Shown here: positions 1-8,707 of the stretch, in pieces
How the letters are laid out: each line of letters begins with the position of its first letter
How positions within the stretch are numbered: position 1 is the first letter of the stretch
Translations under genes and position numbers: made by a program
NCBI GenBank assembly: GCA_037133495.1
Contig: JBAXOA010000072.1
Coordinates: 1 to 23,056 of the forward strand
Direction of reading: 5' to 3'
Source of the DNA: JAAFHB01 sp037133495
GTDB lineage: Bacteria > Bacteroidota > Bacteroidia > Bacteroidales > Prolixibacteraceae
Length of the DNA: 23,056 bases
Notes under the pieces: model-generated
What the model saw: the letters and a program-made list of their open reading frames with translations, nothing else
Databases searched by the model: none
Told to the model about the DNA's origin: nothing

Positions 1-805
1 GAAACCTTTTTACCATTATAACCTCTTTATTCATTTCATCGAGCCACAGTTCCCTGTATTTGCTGTATAAACCTTTACCCTGAGCATCCAGAAATGTAAG
101 TGCCGCTTTGTTGGCATCATATGCTGCAGTCCATCGTGCTACATCGTTGGTGCGGTTAAATTGAGGACTGGCCCAATACATCAGAACCCGGCCTTTGAAT
201 GACATGGCAACGCATTTGTCAATCCGGCCAATGGTACTTTTAATTTCCAATCCTGCTATAGCTGCATCAAGATCCTTTATAATCTGAGTTATACAGGCAG
301 AAGTTGAACTCCGCGGAATAAAAGTAGCCGCAATATTTGCAGCATCTCCCGGTTCCAGAACCAGCTCGACACCGCCATAGGCTTTAACCATCCTAAAGTA
401 AATCCAGGAACGCCAGAAAAGCATCTGAGCTTTTAACGATTGTTTACTGGCATCGGCAAATGTAGCGGCGTCAATTCCCTTAAGAAATATATTAATTCTT
501 CTGATAACGGCATAGTTGTCGTAATCATTGTAGGAATCAACAGTTAAAGTTCCGTTCAGGTATGCACTCAGTTTTTCTCCATAGCCCGAATTGACAACCA
601 TTGTCTCGTCTGTAATTCTGCCAACGGTAAAAGGGGAAGGCATTAAGCTGCCGTAAATATCATTTACATACGCCTCTGCTACAGCTGCATTCCCCCAGAC
701 ATCAGTAGTTTGAATTGCTGCCAAATTCTCTTTGTTGAGAGGATTGCATCCTGCAAAACATACCAGCAAAAACACGATGCTAATTGATCTCTTTAATGTT
801 TTCAT
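1..805 (-). CDS. SusD/RagB-like outer-membrane lipoprotein, partial (C-terminus beyond left edge)
   Basis: This is the first 268 residues of a SusD-family glycan-binding lipoprotein, the surface partner of a SusC TonB-dependent transporter. The ATG at 805 opens a lipoprotein signal peptide (MKTLKRSISIVFLLVCFAGC) with the lipobox cysteine at residue 20. The N-terminal region that follows matches the family: a helix with NxxxA/Y turns, RRINIFLKGID, then FWRSWIYFRMVKAYGGVELV and further TPR-like helices. The reading frame is open to base 2 with no stop. It lies 31 bp downstream of the end of the interrupted susC and belongs to the same left-hand module (sigma, FecR, SusC, SusD). SusD proteins are usually 500-700 residues, so half or more is missing from view. 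Whether it is still useful is doubtful, because its partner SusC is broken. Confidence 0.9.
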   Translation of the reverse strand, partial: MKTLKRSISIVFLLVCFAGCNPLNKENLAAIQTTDVWGNAAVAEAYVNDIYGSLMPSPFTVGRITDETMVVNSGYGEKLSAYLNGTLTVDSYNDYDNYAVIRRINIFLKGIDAATFADASKQSLKAQMLFWRSWIYFRMVKAYGGVELVLEPGDAANIAATFIPRSSTSACITQIIKDLDAAIAGLEIKSTIGRIDKCVAMSFKGRVLMYWASPQFNRTNDVARWTAAYDANKAALTFLDAQGKGLYSKYRELWLDEMNKEVIMVKRF

Positions 806-836
806 ATTTATATTTTTATAAAATATTACTAAATAC

Positions 837-3800
837 CTAGAAGGTAACATTTACACCCATCGTATAGGTTTTCATGGTCGGATATGATCTCATTTCAACA
901 CCACTTGGATCATAATAATAAAATTTTGTCAGTGTAAATAAATTGGTTCCGGTCAGAATAAGTGTAACATCGGAAATATTAATTTTTTTGCATAGACTTT
1001 TTGGAATCGAATAAGTAAGGTTTAAATTTTGCAAACGTAAGTAGCTGCTGTTTTTAAGCCAGAATGTTGATTCCAGGTGATCCATTGTCCTGTCCCATGT
1101 TGTTGGTTTTGGATAGGCGGCATTTGGATTTTCGGGTGACCATGAATCAAGCCAGAATGTTGGTGGTCGTGCTCCGTCGAAGAAGCGTCGGCCATAGCCA
1201 TCATTATAGAATTTTTTAACTCCTGTGACTCCTTGAAAAAACACATCAATTCCAAATCCTTTCCAGTTAGCGCTCAGGTTCAGACCAATCATTGTTGGAG
1301 CCATAGAGTGTGCTCCTTGAATAATTTGTCTGTCATAATTATCAATTTTACCGTCCGGTACTCCATCAGTTACGCCACTGACATCTTCAAAATTAATCAT
1401 TCCAAGCTTAGGTGCCAGTCCAAAGATGGTATAGCCTGCCGGAAGTTTGCTCAGGTCAGCTTGCGTACGGATAATATCGGTAGCTACAAGACATCTGATA
1501 TAATCGGTTGATTTGCCATTTGGATCATCCAGCGCACGAACGTTTTGAGCCACATCACGCGTAATTACCTTATTTACTGAATATCCAACATTGCCTTTAA
1601 CCTGGTAAGAAAAATCTCCTTTTTTGCCTGAGTACCCTAATTCAATTTCAAGTCCGTGTGCATCAACAACTCCGTAATTTTCAGGGGGCATTGTGCCTCC
1701 AAAAGAATTAGGTAATGATGCGATTCTGGAATCAAGAATATCGTAGTTATGTCTTTTGTAATATTCTCCGCTAAAGTTGAAACCTTTTAAAAAGCGGGCA
1801 TCCAACCCAATATTAAATTCGCTGGTTTTTTCCCAGGTTAAGTTTGGATTTACAATCCCATTATACCTGACACGAGGTTGCGCTGCGGTACCCAATAAAT
1901 AATCACCTGCAACAGCAAATGATTCAGCCCATTTCCAACCTCCTACCGCATCATTTCCGGCTAATCCCCAGGAAGCGCGAAGTTTTAAGTCATCAATATA
2001 GCTTAACTTGAAGAAATTCTCTTTAGATATTAGCCAACCTGCTGAAATCGAAGGAAATGTTCCCCATCGTTTGCCAGGTGCAAAAAGCATTGACCCGTCG
2101 CGACGGGCTGTCGCGTTTAAGAAGTATTTTTCGTCGTAATTATAAGCAACACGACCAATATATGATGCCCGGCCATATTCACTTTCAGTGCCATTAACAT
2201 ATCCATCTGCCCTGGCACTTGAAGTTGCCCAAAACTGATCCTTCTGAATCAAAGGATAGCCTTCTCGTACCCCATAAAAATAATCGTAATTGCCTTCACT
2301 TTGTTCATAAACAAGCACAGCATCAACATTGTGTTTCGCAAATTTTCTGGCATAATTTGCTGCAAAGTTCAACTGATAACTGCTTGTTGCTTCCTGTATT
2401 CGGGCTAATCTCTCTTTATTTGGATAGGAAGATTTTATTGTACCTGTAATCTCATCAGTATAAATAGCGCCATTGGTACCAAGCTTTTTCACCTGATATA
2501 ACGTAGTTTTGAGCTCATACTGTTTCATTGTCATACCTTCATACTTTGGGCTGTATTTGCCTGAAACTGAAAGTCCTTCAATGGATGGTATTTTATAAGT
2601 CAAATTTATCAGCATATCGATATTCCGCTCCACCCGGGTATTTTTACCCCCTTCTTCTATAAATGCCAGCATATTTCCGATCCAGCCCGGATCGATGAAT
2701 TTTCCACTGTTCGTTCTGGGTTTCGCAGTGGGGAGGTAATACAACAATCGGCCCCATAGCATACCAAAAGTCGGATCAGCGTCAAAACCAACGTTGTCCT
2801 CCTGCATAACAAATCGTGTTTTTGTTCCCTGACTATAGGCAACGTTGAAAGTACCTTTCAGATTATCAGTGAAATTTACATCAATGTTGGAACGGAAATT
2901 ATATTTTTTATAGTCTGCATTCTTGATAAAAGCAGTCTGGTCAAAATACGAGCCAGCAAGAAAATATTTAACCTTCTCGGTTCCTCCCGAAGCGGAAAGT
3001 GAATGTTTTTGCAAAACAGGATCCTGATATGCATCAGTTTACCAAGCCCTTGCAGGATCGTTGCCATTGAAAAATTCTATTTCCTGCGCGTCATATGCCG
3101 GAGGAAGATTTTCACTTGATCTGGCATAATTCATTAATCTCACCATGTCTTTGGCGGATACATATGAAGGAATTTTTGAAGGTTTGTCAAAACTATAAGA
3201 GTAGTTGTAATTTAACTGAAATTTACCTGTCTTACCTGTTTGAGTTGTCACAAGAATAACACCGTTAGCAGAACGGGCTCCATAAATTGCTCCTGAAGCG
3301 GCATCTTTTAACACAGTTATATTATCAACTGCAGAATTGTCCAATGCATCAAAGGACCGTTTATCAGAAACGACACCGTCGATGACATACAGCGGATCCA
3401 GCCCGGTGCCCTTCCATGTATTGATGGCCCGAACACGAATTGCTGCAGCATACCCGGGAGCTCCTGAAGCTTGTGACACATATACTCCGCTTAACCGACC
3501 TGCCAAAGAATTGGAAAGTGCCGGTACAGGAATGAATTTAACATCTTCAGATTTTACTGATGTAAGAGCCCCGGTAACGGAGGACTTCTTTACAGTTCCA
3601 TATCCAATGGCGACAACTTCTTCGATGCCAATAGTCTCTTCAGCAAGTACGATGTTGTACTGTGACCGGTTATCGAGAGCCACTTCCTGCGATTTCATCC
3701 CGACAAATGAGAATACAATCACTTTGGCATTAGTGGCCACTGACAACGCAAATGTTCCGTCGTTGTTTGTTGTTACGCCCATTGTGGTTCCCTTTATTAC

Positions 3801-4253
3801 AACAGAGGCACCCGGAATTGGTACACCCGCCTGGTCAGTGACTTTACCCGACAGTTTTTTCGTTTGTTGTTGCTCACTCAATAGTTTGGCAGATGATAAA
3901 ACGATCTGTCTGTCAATTACCGTATAGGTGATATCCGCACCGGCAAAAAGCTTGTCGAGTACCTGTCCTATCTTCTCATTCTCAGCCTGAATATCAACTT
4001 TCCGCTCTACATCAACAATTTTGCTGTTAAACATAAAGAAAAATTCAGATTGATTTTGTATTTCTGTCAGCACTGCCTTAACCGATTGATTGGAAATATT
4101 GAGGTTAATTGTGGCACTTTGCGAGTAGGAATCTGCTGCAAACAACTGCGACGCATTCAACAGCAGCAGAAACAGAGCAATCCGCATTACTACGAAGATC
4201 TTGCAGACCCGATTGGTTAGCGAGGGTCGATTTGTGAATCGATTTAATTTCAT
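837..4253 (-). pseudogene. SusC/RagA-type TonB-dependent receptor interrupted by an in-frame TAA
   Basis: Two open segments in the same frame (4253-3039 and about 3036-837) together encode one SusC protein of about 1138 codons, the normal size. Order of parts: signal peptide (residues 1-45), STN/secretin-like signalling domain (about 48-120), carboxypeptidase-D regulatory-like domain (about 133-205), TonB-box-like EEVVAIGYG (211-219), plug (about 222-340), then the beta-barrel ending in ...TMGVNVTF. After Trp404 (NGNDPARAW) comes TAA at 3041-3039, then the frame continues TDAYQDPVLQKHSLSASGG, the conserved start of the barrel. The distance between the parts is a multiple of three, so this is a nonsense change (Tyr TAT/TAC to TAA is the simplest) and not a frameshift. 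The short product would keep STN, regulatory domain and plug but no barrel. The barrel part has no signal peptide. A sequencing error or a suppressed stop cannot be excluded. Confidence 0.85.
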
Positions 4254-4331
4254 AATTTTGGAATGTTTGATTTACACTAAAATAAATTAAATCTTTTCCA
4301 TCATTTAAAGACGAAAAAGGATTGTGATTTT

Positions 4332-4357
4332 CAAAGGGATGCTACAACATCTCTTTG
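4332..4357. other. Hairpin between fecR and the interrupted susC
   Basis: CAAAGGGATG and CATCTCTTTG form a 10-bp stem with a 6-base loop and one G-U (plus strand) or A-C (minus strand) position. It lies in the 148-bp gap between fecR (stop 4402) and susC (start 4253), where ECF-FecR-SusCD systems often break into two transcription units. There is no T-run on the minus side, so it is not a convincing intrinsic terminator. The rest of the gap is AT-rich, and I see no clear promoter in it. Confidence 0.25.
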
Positions 4358-4401
4358 ATTTTCAACAGTTAGCAGGTTTTTTAGTTTTTCCATAGGCAAT
4401 G

Positions 4402-5499
4402 CTAATTTCGCTTGTTTATTACTATTTTTCGTTTCGTAAAAGAGTTGTCAGGCAATCGTTTACGATCTGTAAACGTATATTTTACGGGAGCAGAGATCCT
4501 CAACAGTTCCAGTATCTGGGGAAGTGTTTCATCACGGTAAGTTGCCGTATATACATATTCCCTGAGTTCAGGGTTTTTAAGTTCAATCTCAACATTATAC
4601 CACCGGTTTAATTTCCGTACCACCTCATCCATCGGATCATCCCTAAAGATCAGCACCCCGTCTTTCCAGGCTGTATATTTGGCAACATCAACTTTTTCGA
4701 CCGACAAACGGCTTTGGTTATTATCAATTATGGCAAGTTCTCCGGAATTAATATTGGCAATCGTTTTGTTATCATCATAATTCCCTCCAAACAGCCTCAC
4801 ATGACCCGACTCCAGGATCAGTTCAGTTATTGGCTCATCAGTGTAATTAATAACATTGAAGCGCGTCCCTTTCACTTCAATATTCATTTTTCCTGCGTTT
4901 ACAATAAAAGGATGTGCAGCATCTTTTGCAACGTCGAAGAAAGCTTCGCCGGTCAGCTCTACCTGGCGTCTATTTTCCGCAAAAGGAGTGGGATATTTAA
5001 AGACAGAGCCCGAATTGAGCCAAACATGAGTCCCGTCAGGAAGGAGAAAGTCCGTCTGCATTCCCGCAGGTGTTTTAACGGTCTGCCAGACAAAATTTGA
5101 AATTGATGAACTGATTTTAGCTTTTCCTGAAGTGAAATAGATGGAATAAAAAAGCAAAGGAAGAATCAGTACTGCTGCTGCTTTTGAAAAAATGGTAAAA
5201 ACTTTGTTGAAAGAAATCTTTCTTGAATTCGCTTCTTCCTCCAACCGGATGGTATGATGTAGCCGGTCAAGAATACGGTCAAGTATCAAATCGTTTTCAA
5301 TAGGATTCAAATCGGTATTTTGGGCGGCACTCAATCCGTGCCACTGAGAATTTGCTGCCTCCATAACGGAAATATTATTCCCGGCATCTTCAAGCAGAGA
5401 CACGATCTCGCGGGCTTCGTCGGCTGAGCATGTCCCGCCAAGGTATTTTCTGAAAAGAAAAGAGATTCTTGTATGTGTTTTGTAGGTTTCTGTCCTCAT
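4402..5499 (-). CDS. FecR-family anti-sigma factor (left module)
   Basis: A 365-residue inner-membrane anti-sigma regulator that should hold the neighbouring ECF sigma factor until the SusC STN domain signals. The parts are a cytoplasmic N-terminal region (about 1-100) with charged helices, one membrane segment (about 106-123, AAAVLILPLLFYSIYF), and a periplasmic FecR domain (about 138-236). The FecR domain shows the typical LPDGTHVWLNSGS, ELTGEAFFDVAKD and KGTRFNVINY signatures. A C-terminal DUF4974-type domain follows (about 283-360, DPMDEVVRKLNRWYNVEI). The length is normal and no lesion is visible, unlike the sigma factor upstream and the SusC downstream. The ATG at 5499 fits the family start. 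The gap to the sigma stop (5661) is about 160 bp. Confidence 0.93.
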   Translation of the reverse strand: MRTETYKTHTRISFLFRKYLGGTCSADEAREIVSLLEDAGNNISVMEAANSQWHGLSAAQNTDLNPIENDLILDRILDRLHHTIRLEEEANSRKISFNKVFTIFSKAAAVLILPLLFYSIYFTSGKAKISSSISNFVWQTVKTPAGMQTDFLLPDGTHVWLNSGSVFKYPTPFAENRRQVELTGEAFFDVAKDAAHPFIVNAGKMNIEVKGTRFNVINYTDEPITELILESGHVRLFGGNYDDNKTIANINSGELAIIDNNQSRLSVEKVDVAKYTAWKDGVLIFRDDPMDEVVRKLNRWYNVEIELKNPELREYVYTATYRDETLPQILELLRISAPVKYTFTDRKRLPDNSFTKRKIVINKRN

Positions 5500-5660
5500 A
5501 ATTTCTGATTACTGATAAATCCGGAGCAGATCAGTAAACATTTCGATTCCCTGATCACTATATATTACGCACAAGAGTGGTGATACCCCCCTGTCAAATA
5601 GAGAAAATATATTTCTTAAAACACATTCTCACCTGCATACGTACGGTGTATGTAACTGGT

Positions 5661-6101
5661 TTAGAGAAAAATGGCAGCATAAAGCAGGAATACGAGGGAA
5701 TCTTTTCCCAAGCGGGCTTTAATGAAATTCATCGTATAATTGAGACTGTTTTCAACCGTTTTTACAGAGATATTCAATTGCCCGGCGCTCTCATTGTAAG
5801 AGAGATGAAGGATATTTTCCCTGTATTTCCTTTCATTTAGCCTTTCCCGAAGAAGATCGATGGCAATATGATAGGCAACTGTAAATAAAAATGATTTAAA
5901 GGAATGACTGCTGTCTATACTTTTACGTTTTTCCCATATTTTCAGGTAAGTATTTTGGACCACCTCCGCAGCATCTTCCTTCGACTTTAAAATAGAAAGA
6001 GAAAAATAATAGAGCTTATGGCTGTAGGCTCCATATAAATGGTCGAAAGCACTTGCAACGCCTCCTCTTAATTCTTCGATTATTTCTTTCTCGGTTTTCA
6101 T
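5661..6101 (-). CDS. ECF sigma-70 factor with an internal deletion, probably non-functional
   Basis: This is an RNA polymerase sigma factor of the FecI-like Bacteroidota ECF group. Region 2 is complete (AFDHLYGAYSHKLYYF, EDAAEVVQNTYLKIWEKR, FKSFLFTVAYHIAIDLLRER). After ERKYRENIL the sequence jumps directly to HLSYNESAGQLNISVKTVEN, the recognition helices of region 4. Aligned by eye with the intact sigma factor at 15685-16275, about 49 residues are missing: the linker and the first region-4 helices with the usual LPxxxRxxFxLSR. The product is 146 residues from the ATG at 6101 (MKTEKEII), against about 185-195 for the family. An upstream ATG at 6146 would add 15 residues that do not resemble the family. 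The deletion keeps the frame, so a protein can still be made, but sigma-4 would not fold normally. It heads the left module (sigma, FecR, SusC, SusD). Confidence 0.8.
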   Translation of the reverse strand: MKTEKEIIEELRGGVASAFDHLYGAYSHKLYYFSLSILKSKEDAAEVVQNTYLKIWEKRKSIDSSHSFKSFLFTVAYHIAIDLLRERLNERKYRENILHLSYNESAGQLNISVKTVENSLNYTMNFIKARLGKDSLVFLLYAAIFL

Positions 6102-6224
6102 GGTTAGTTTGGGTTGAAACGGTAAAAAGAATCGAATAAAGAACATCTCTACCCATAAATTTATGAAAAAAAAGATTAATTTTTATTAAAATATTAAATT
6201 GATTTTTATCATTCTTTTATTTTG

Positions 6225-6305
6225 CAATAGTTCGTTCAAAACTTAGTTATTTGTCTGATATACTGTATATTAACTCATCTTTATTAGGTTAAAACCGCAG
6301 AGATT
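6225..6305 (+). repeat. Truncated copy of the left end of the 16.5-kb terminal-repeat element
   Basis: It starts with CAATAGTTCGTTCAAAA, the same 17-bp terminus as the element at 16521. It matches that element for about 80 bases with a few differences, down to GGTTAAAACCGCAGAGATT. The matching right end is absent: no inverted copy of the terminus follows. Similarity stops at about 6305, exactly where a thioredoxin-like gene fragment begins. It is in the same orientation as the copy at 16521, so the two form direct repeats about 10.3 kb apart. Confidence 0.8.
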
Positions 6306-6588
6306 GATTTTAAATAACACCAAAGGTTATGTCTATCTAATTGAAAAACACCTTAAAAATGGTAAATGTAAATTGTCCTATCCAAAAAAAATAAAAGAAT
6401 ACCTCGATCAATATAACAATACGCTAGGTTTAACTATGAAGGATACCTGTGTGAACATGATTCTTAATGACACGTTGAATGTGCCGCATGACTTACACCG
6501 GTTTGCCCAAGATTTTGATTATACGGTCACTATGTTTTTTGATCCGGATTGTGAGCATTGTCAGGTAGAAGTACCTAAGCTGCTATAG
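6304..6588 (+). pseudogene. Fragment of a thioredoxin-like (TlpA/AhpC-TSA) protein
   Basis: A reading frame of about 94 codons on the plus strand, against the direction of all neighbours, with no good start codon (the first possible is TTG at 6304). It reads through ...YLIEKHLKNGKCK... and then TMKDTCVNMILNDTLNVPH and FDYTVTMFFDPDCEHCQVEVPKL. The latter resembles the thioredoxin fold of Bacteroidota TlpA-like proteins around the CxxC redox site (DPDCEHC). The frame then stops three residues later (TAG at 6586-6588), so most of the thioredoxin domain and the N-terminal part are gone. The left edge coincides with the end of the truncated element copy at 6305, which suggests that insertion or recombination cut the gene. 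The family call rests on the CEHC motif and its surroundings only. Confidence 0.6.
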
Positions 6589-7009
6589 AGTACTAAAAAA
6601 TAGCAGTAGTACAGTTAATCAAAGTTACTACCTTACTCGCCTCTTCCAATTTTTCTATTACACACGATGATGTGTATTTTGTAGCGCAGAATTTTAATTG
6701 GCAAGATTGCAGTCATTAAACCTTAAGAATTTGAATGAAATGATGAAAAGGAATCTGTAATGGGATGAAATGTATGGATCTGCAAATTTGACCATTCTTC
6801 GCTGCTAACAATAATTAGCTTATAATTACCACTAAATTAACAACTTAAGAGGCATAAATGATTTATTAATTTCCGGCAAGAGGTGGCTATTAGATCGTCA
6901 GTTCCTAATACAAATGTTATTTAAAACATGGTCAACTGATTATCAATATGTTTATTTTGAATACTTCCTTTTAATCTTAGCCATCAAGATGCTCGTATGC
7001 TTTAATGAA
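6589..7009. other. Intergenic stretch without a recognisable gene
   Basis: AT-rich DNA between the thioredoxin fragment and the sulfatase stop codon. A short plus-strand frame at 6604-6719 encodes 38 residues ending ...THDDVYFVAQNFNWQDCSH. It has no start codon, and I do not recognise it. It could be another gene remnant. I see no hairpin with a T-run after the sulfatase stop and no clear promoter. Confidence 0.4.
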
Positions 7010-8578
7010 CTAGTCACCCAGCTCCTTCATCTTAAACATCTCTTGCGTTGCCGGAATATGCTCCTTCTTCATGATCTGTTCCATTTTTCGCACGATATTA
7101 GGAAATTTGCCCGAAAGATCCTTCAATTCTTGCAAGTCATTATCCAGATTGTACAGTGCCAACTTCAGATTCCCATTTTGGATGTTTTGCCGAATGCCCT
7201 TCCATTTACCCATCCTCACTGCTTGCTGTCCATCCGTTTCGGGAAACTCCCAATATAAATAAGGGTGTAACTGCTGTTTATGACCTGTCAATGTCGGTAA
7301 AAAGCTGATGCCATCGGTATCTCCAGGAATCTGGATTCCTGCAATTTCGCAAGCAGTTGGAAGCACATCGCAGAAAGCTGAAATATGGTTGATGACACTT
7401 CCCTCCTTGATGTGACCTGGCCAGCTGGCAATCATGGGGACCCTCAATCCTCCCTCATGGGTAAAGCCTTTGCCCCAGCCAAATTCACTTTTAAAGGGAC
7501 CTGCACTTTGAAACCAAGGCGAATCAGTACCACCGTTGTAAGTAGGTCCATTATCAGAAGTGAAGATGATTAAGGTATTGTCATAAATTCCCTGCTCTTT
7601 GAGTTGCTGAACCAAAAAACCCAACTGCTCATCCAAATAAGATATCATGGCTGCATATCCTGCATGTGGGTATCGTTGTGGAAAATATCCCTGCTCACCC
7701 TTATAGGGTTTCTCATCTCCAAATTTCTTCACATAATAATCTACCCAGCGTTGGGGTGCCTGAATCGGCGCATGAGGGAGGGTGGTTGCCCAGTAGAGGA
7801 AGAAAGGGTGACTTGAATTTTCACTTACAAATCCGGAGATCTCCTTAAACATCAGATCGCATGAATACTCCTTCAGGGTAAACTTTTCATAATTTTTCAG
7901 GTCATAGGGATCTGCTCCTTCCACCAACCTGGTATTTGGGGCTACCGTATCATTGCTGAGGTAGACTCTTCGTTGGTTTTTATATAAATGCAATGGATAA
8001 TAAGTATGCGCTTGTCTTTGACAGTTGTATCCGTAGAAAAAATCGAATCCTTTTTTCAGTGGCGTGCTGTTTGTATTTGGCGCCCCTAGCCCCCATTTGC
8101 CCACAATACCGGTGGTGTATCCCCTTTTCTGAAGCAATTGAGGGAAAGTAACCAGATCTTCAGGAAGCGGACGTTGTCCTTCGAGGGAAGAGTCTGCAAA
8201 CATCGCCTTGTAATCCCACACTTTGCCCCGCTCGGCCCATTCATCATTCCCCCGAATATAGGCATGCCCCATATGCTTACCTGTGAGTAGTACGCATCTA
8301 GAAGGAGCACAAACTGGGGCACCCGCATAATGCTGTGTAAATCTCATCCCGGTAGCAGACAGCTTATCGATGTTTGGGGTTTCTATTTTCTTCTGTCCAT
8401 AGCACCCCAGATCGCCGTAACCTAAATCATCAGCCAATATAAAGATAATGTTGGGGGGGGGGGTCTCTTTTGGGATTGGGGCGGCCGCTTGTAAAAATAC
8501 CGGAAAAAACAGGAATGATGCCATTCCAACGATTGATCCTTGAAAATGTTCCAGCATATCTTTGAATTTATCTAGCAT
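7010..8578 (-). CDS. Secreted sulfatase (formylglycine-dependent, arylsulfatase family)
   Basis: It hydrolyses sulfate esters, here probably on a polysaccharide taken up by the adjacent SusCD pair. From the ATG at 8578 it has 522 residues. The parts are a signal peptide (hydrophobic about 15-33, ASFLFFPVFLQAAA), then PNIIFILADDLGYGDLGCYG with the metal-binding Asp50-Asp51. The sulfatase signature CAPSR is at 90-94, and its Cys90 is the residue that becomes formylglycine, followed by LLTGKH. Further sites are GKWGLG (Lys161), LPHAP (His269), TSDNGP (Asp342-Asn343, metal) and the GLRVPMIASWPG region. All key residues are present. An ATG at 8557 (MLEHFQ) is an alternative start and fits better with the promoter at 8587-8619, which would leave almost no leader before 8578. 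The gene contains an 11-C run at codons 39-42, next to the signal-peptide end. It is the last gene of the intact module, 130 bp after susD. Confidence 0.93.
   Translation of the reverse strand: MLDKFKDMLEHFQGSIVGMASFLFFPVFLQAAAPIPKETPPPNIIFILADDLGYGDLGCYGQKKIETPNIDKLSATGMRFTQHYAGAPVCAPSRCVLLTGKHMGHAYIRGNDEWAERGKVWDYKAMFADSSLEGQRPLPEDLVTFPQLLQKRGYTTGIVGKWGLGAPNTNSTPLKKGFDFFYGYNCQRQAHTYYPLHLYKNQRRVYLSNDTVAPNTRLVEGADPYDLKNYEKFTLKEYSCDLMFKEISGFVSENSSHPFFLYWATTLPHAPIQAPQRWVDYYVKKFGDEKPYKGEQGYFPQRYPHAGYAAMISYLDEQLGFLVQQLKEQGIYDNTLIIFTSDNGPTYNGGTDSPWFQSAGPFKSEFGWGKGFTHEGGLRVPMIASWPGHIKEGSVINHISAFCDVLPTACEIAGIQIPGDTDGISFLPTLTGHKQQLHPYLYWEFPETDGQQAVRMGKWKGIRQNIQNGNLKLALYNLDNDLQELKDLSGKFPNIVRKMEQIMKKEHIPATQEMFKMKELGD
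8453..8463. repeat. Run of 11 G (coding strand C11) inside the sulfatase gene
   Basis: Eleven uninterrupted G on the plus strand encode Thr-Pro-Pro-Pro just after the signal peptide of the sulfatase. The present length keeps the frame open. Gain or loss of one base would shift the frame near residue 40 and abolish the enzyme, the classical layout of a slipped-strand phase-variable gene. In a window of modest GC content such a run is conspicuous. It is also a place where sequencing can miscount. Confidence 0.9.
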
Positions 8579-8586
8579 TACCAAAC

Positions 8587-8619
8587 CAAATTTACACCAC
8601 AGTTAACCTGGTTTTCAAA
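8587..8619 (-). promoter_or_regulatory. Promoter-like sequence before the sulfatase
   Basis: On the minus strand, TTTG (8619-8616) is followed by 21 bases and TAAATTTG (8594-8587). This fits the Bacteroidota housekeeping consensus TTTG-N19-21-TAnnTTTG. Transcription would begin near 8580, close to the annotated ATG at 8578, so the ATG at 8557 may be the true start. With the hairpin at 8651-8690 just upstream, the sulfatase may have its own constitutive transcript besides readthrough from susCD. Confidence 0.5.
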
Positions 8620-8650
8620 AAGAGTGGTGTTTACTTTTTCTGAAACAAGT

Positions 8651-8690
8651 ATTATGTTAGAATGGTGAAACTTCACCATTCTAACATAAT
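8651..8690. terminator. Perfect 19-bp inverted repeat between susD and the sulfatase
   Basis: The arms are ATTATGTTAGAATGGTGAA (8651-8669) and its exact complement (8672-8690), separated by two bases. A hairpin in the susD transcript would form 18 bases after the susD stop codon (8708). There is no T-run after it on the minus strand, so it may be a terminator of another type, an RNA-processing or 3'-protecting structure, or a DNA-binding palindrome. Its position between transport genes and enzyme suggests it uncouples their expression. Confidence 0.55.
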
Positions 8691-8707
8691 AATAATCAAC
8701 TATTGAA

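Noticed and set aside
2094..2107. 14-bp palindrome CCCGTCGCGACGGG
   Set aside because: It lies inside the conserved barrel sequence (ATARRDGSML) of the interrupted susC and is explained by codons for Arg-Arg-Asp-Gly.
3337..3927. 196-codon plus-strand open frame opposite susC
   Set aside because: It is antisense to the STN/plug-coding part. Its sequence is low in family features and rich in Thr/Pro/Ser, as expected of a shadow frame.
6102..6146. N-terminal extension of the left sigma factor from an upstream ATG
   Set aside because: The added 15 residues (MFFIRFFLPFQPKLT) are unlike ECF N-termini. MKTEKEII fits the family.
6604..6719. Short plus-strand frame ending in FVAQNFNWQDCSH
   Set aside because: It has no start codon, is too short and matches no family I know. 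It is kept only as a note in the intergenic entry.
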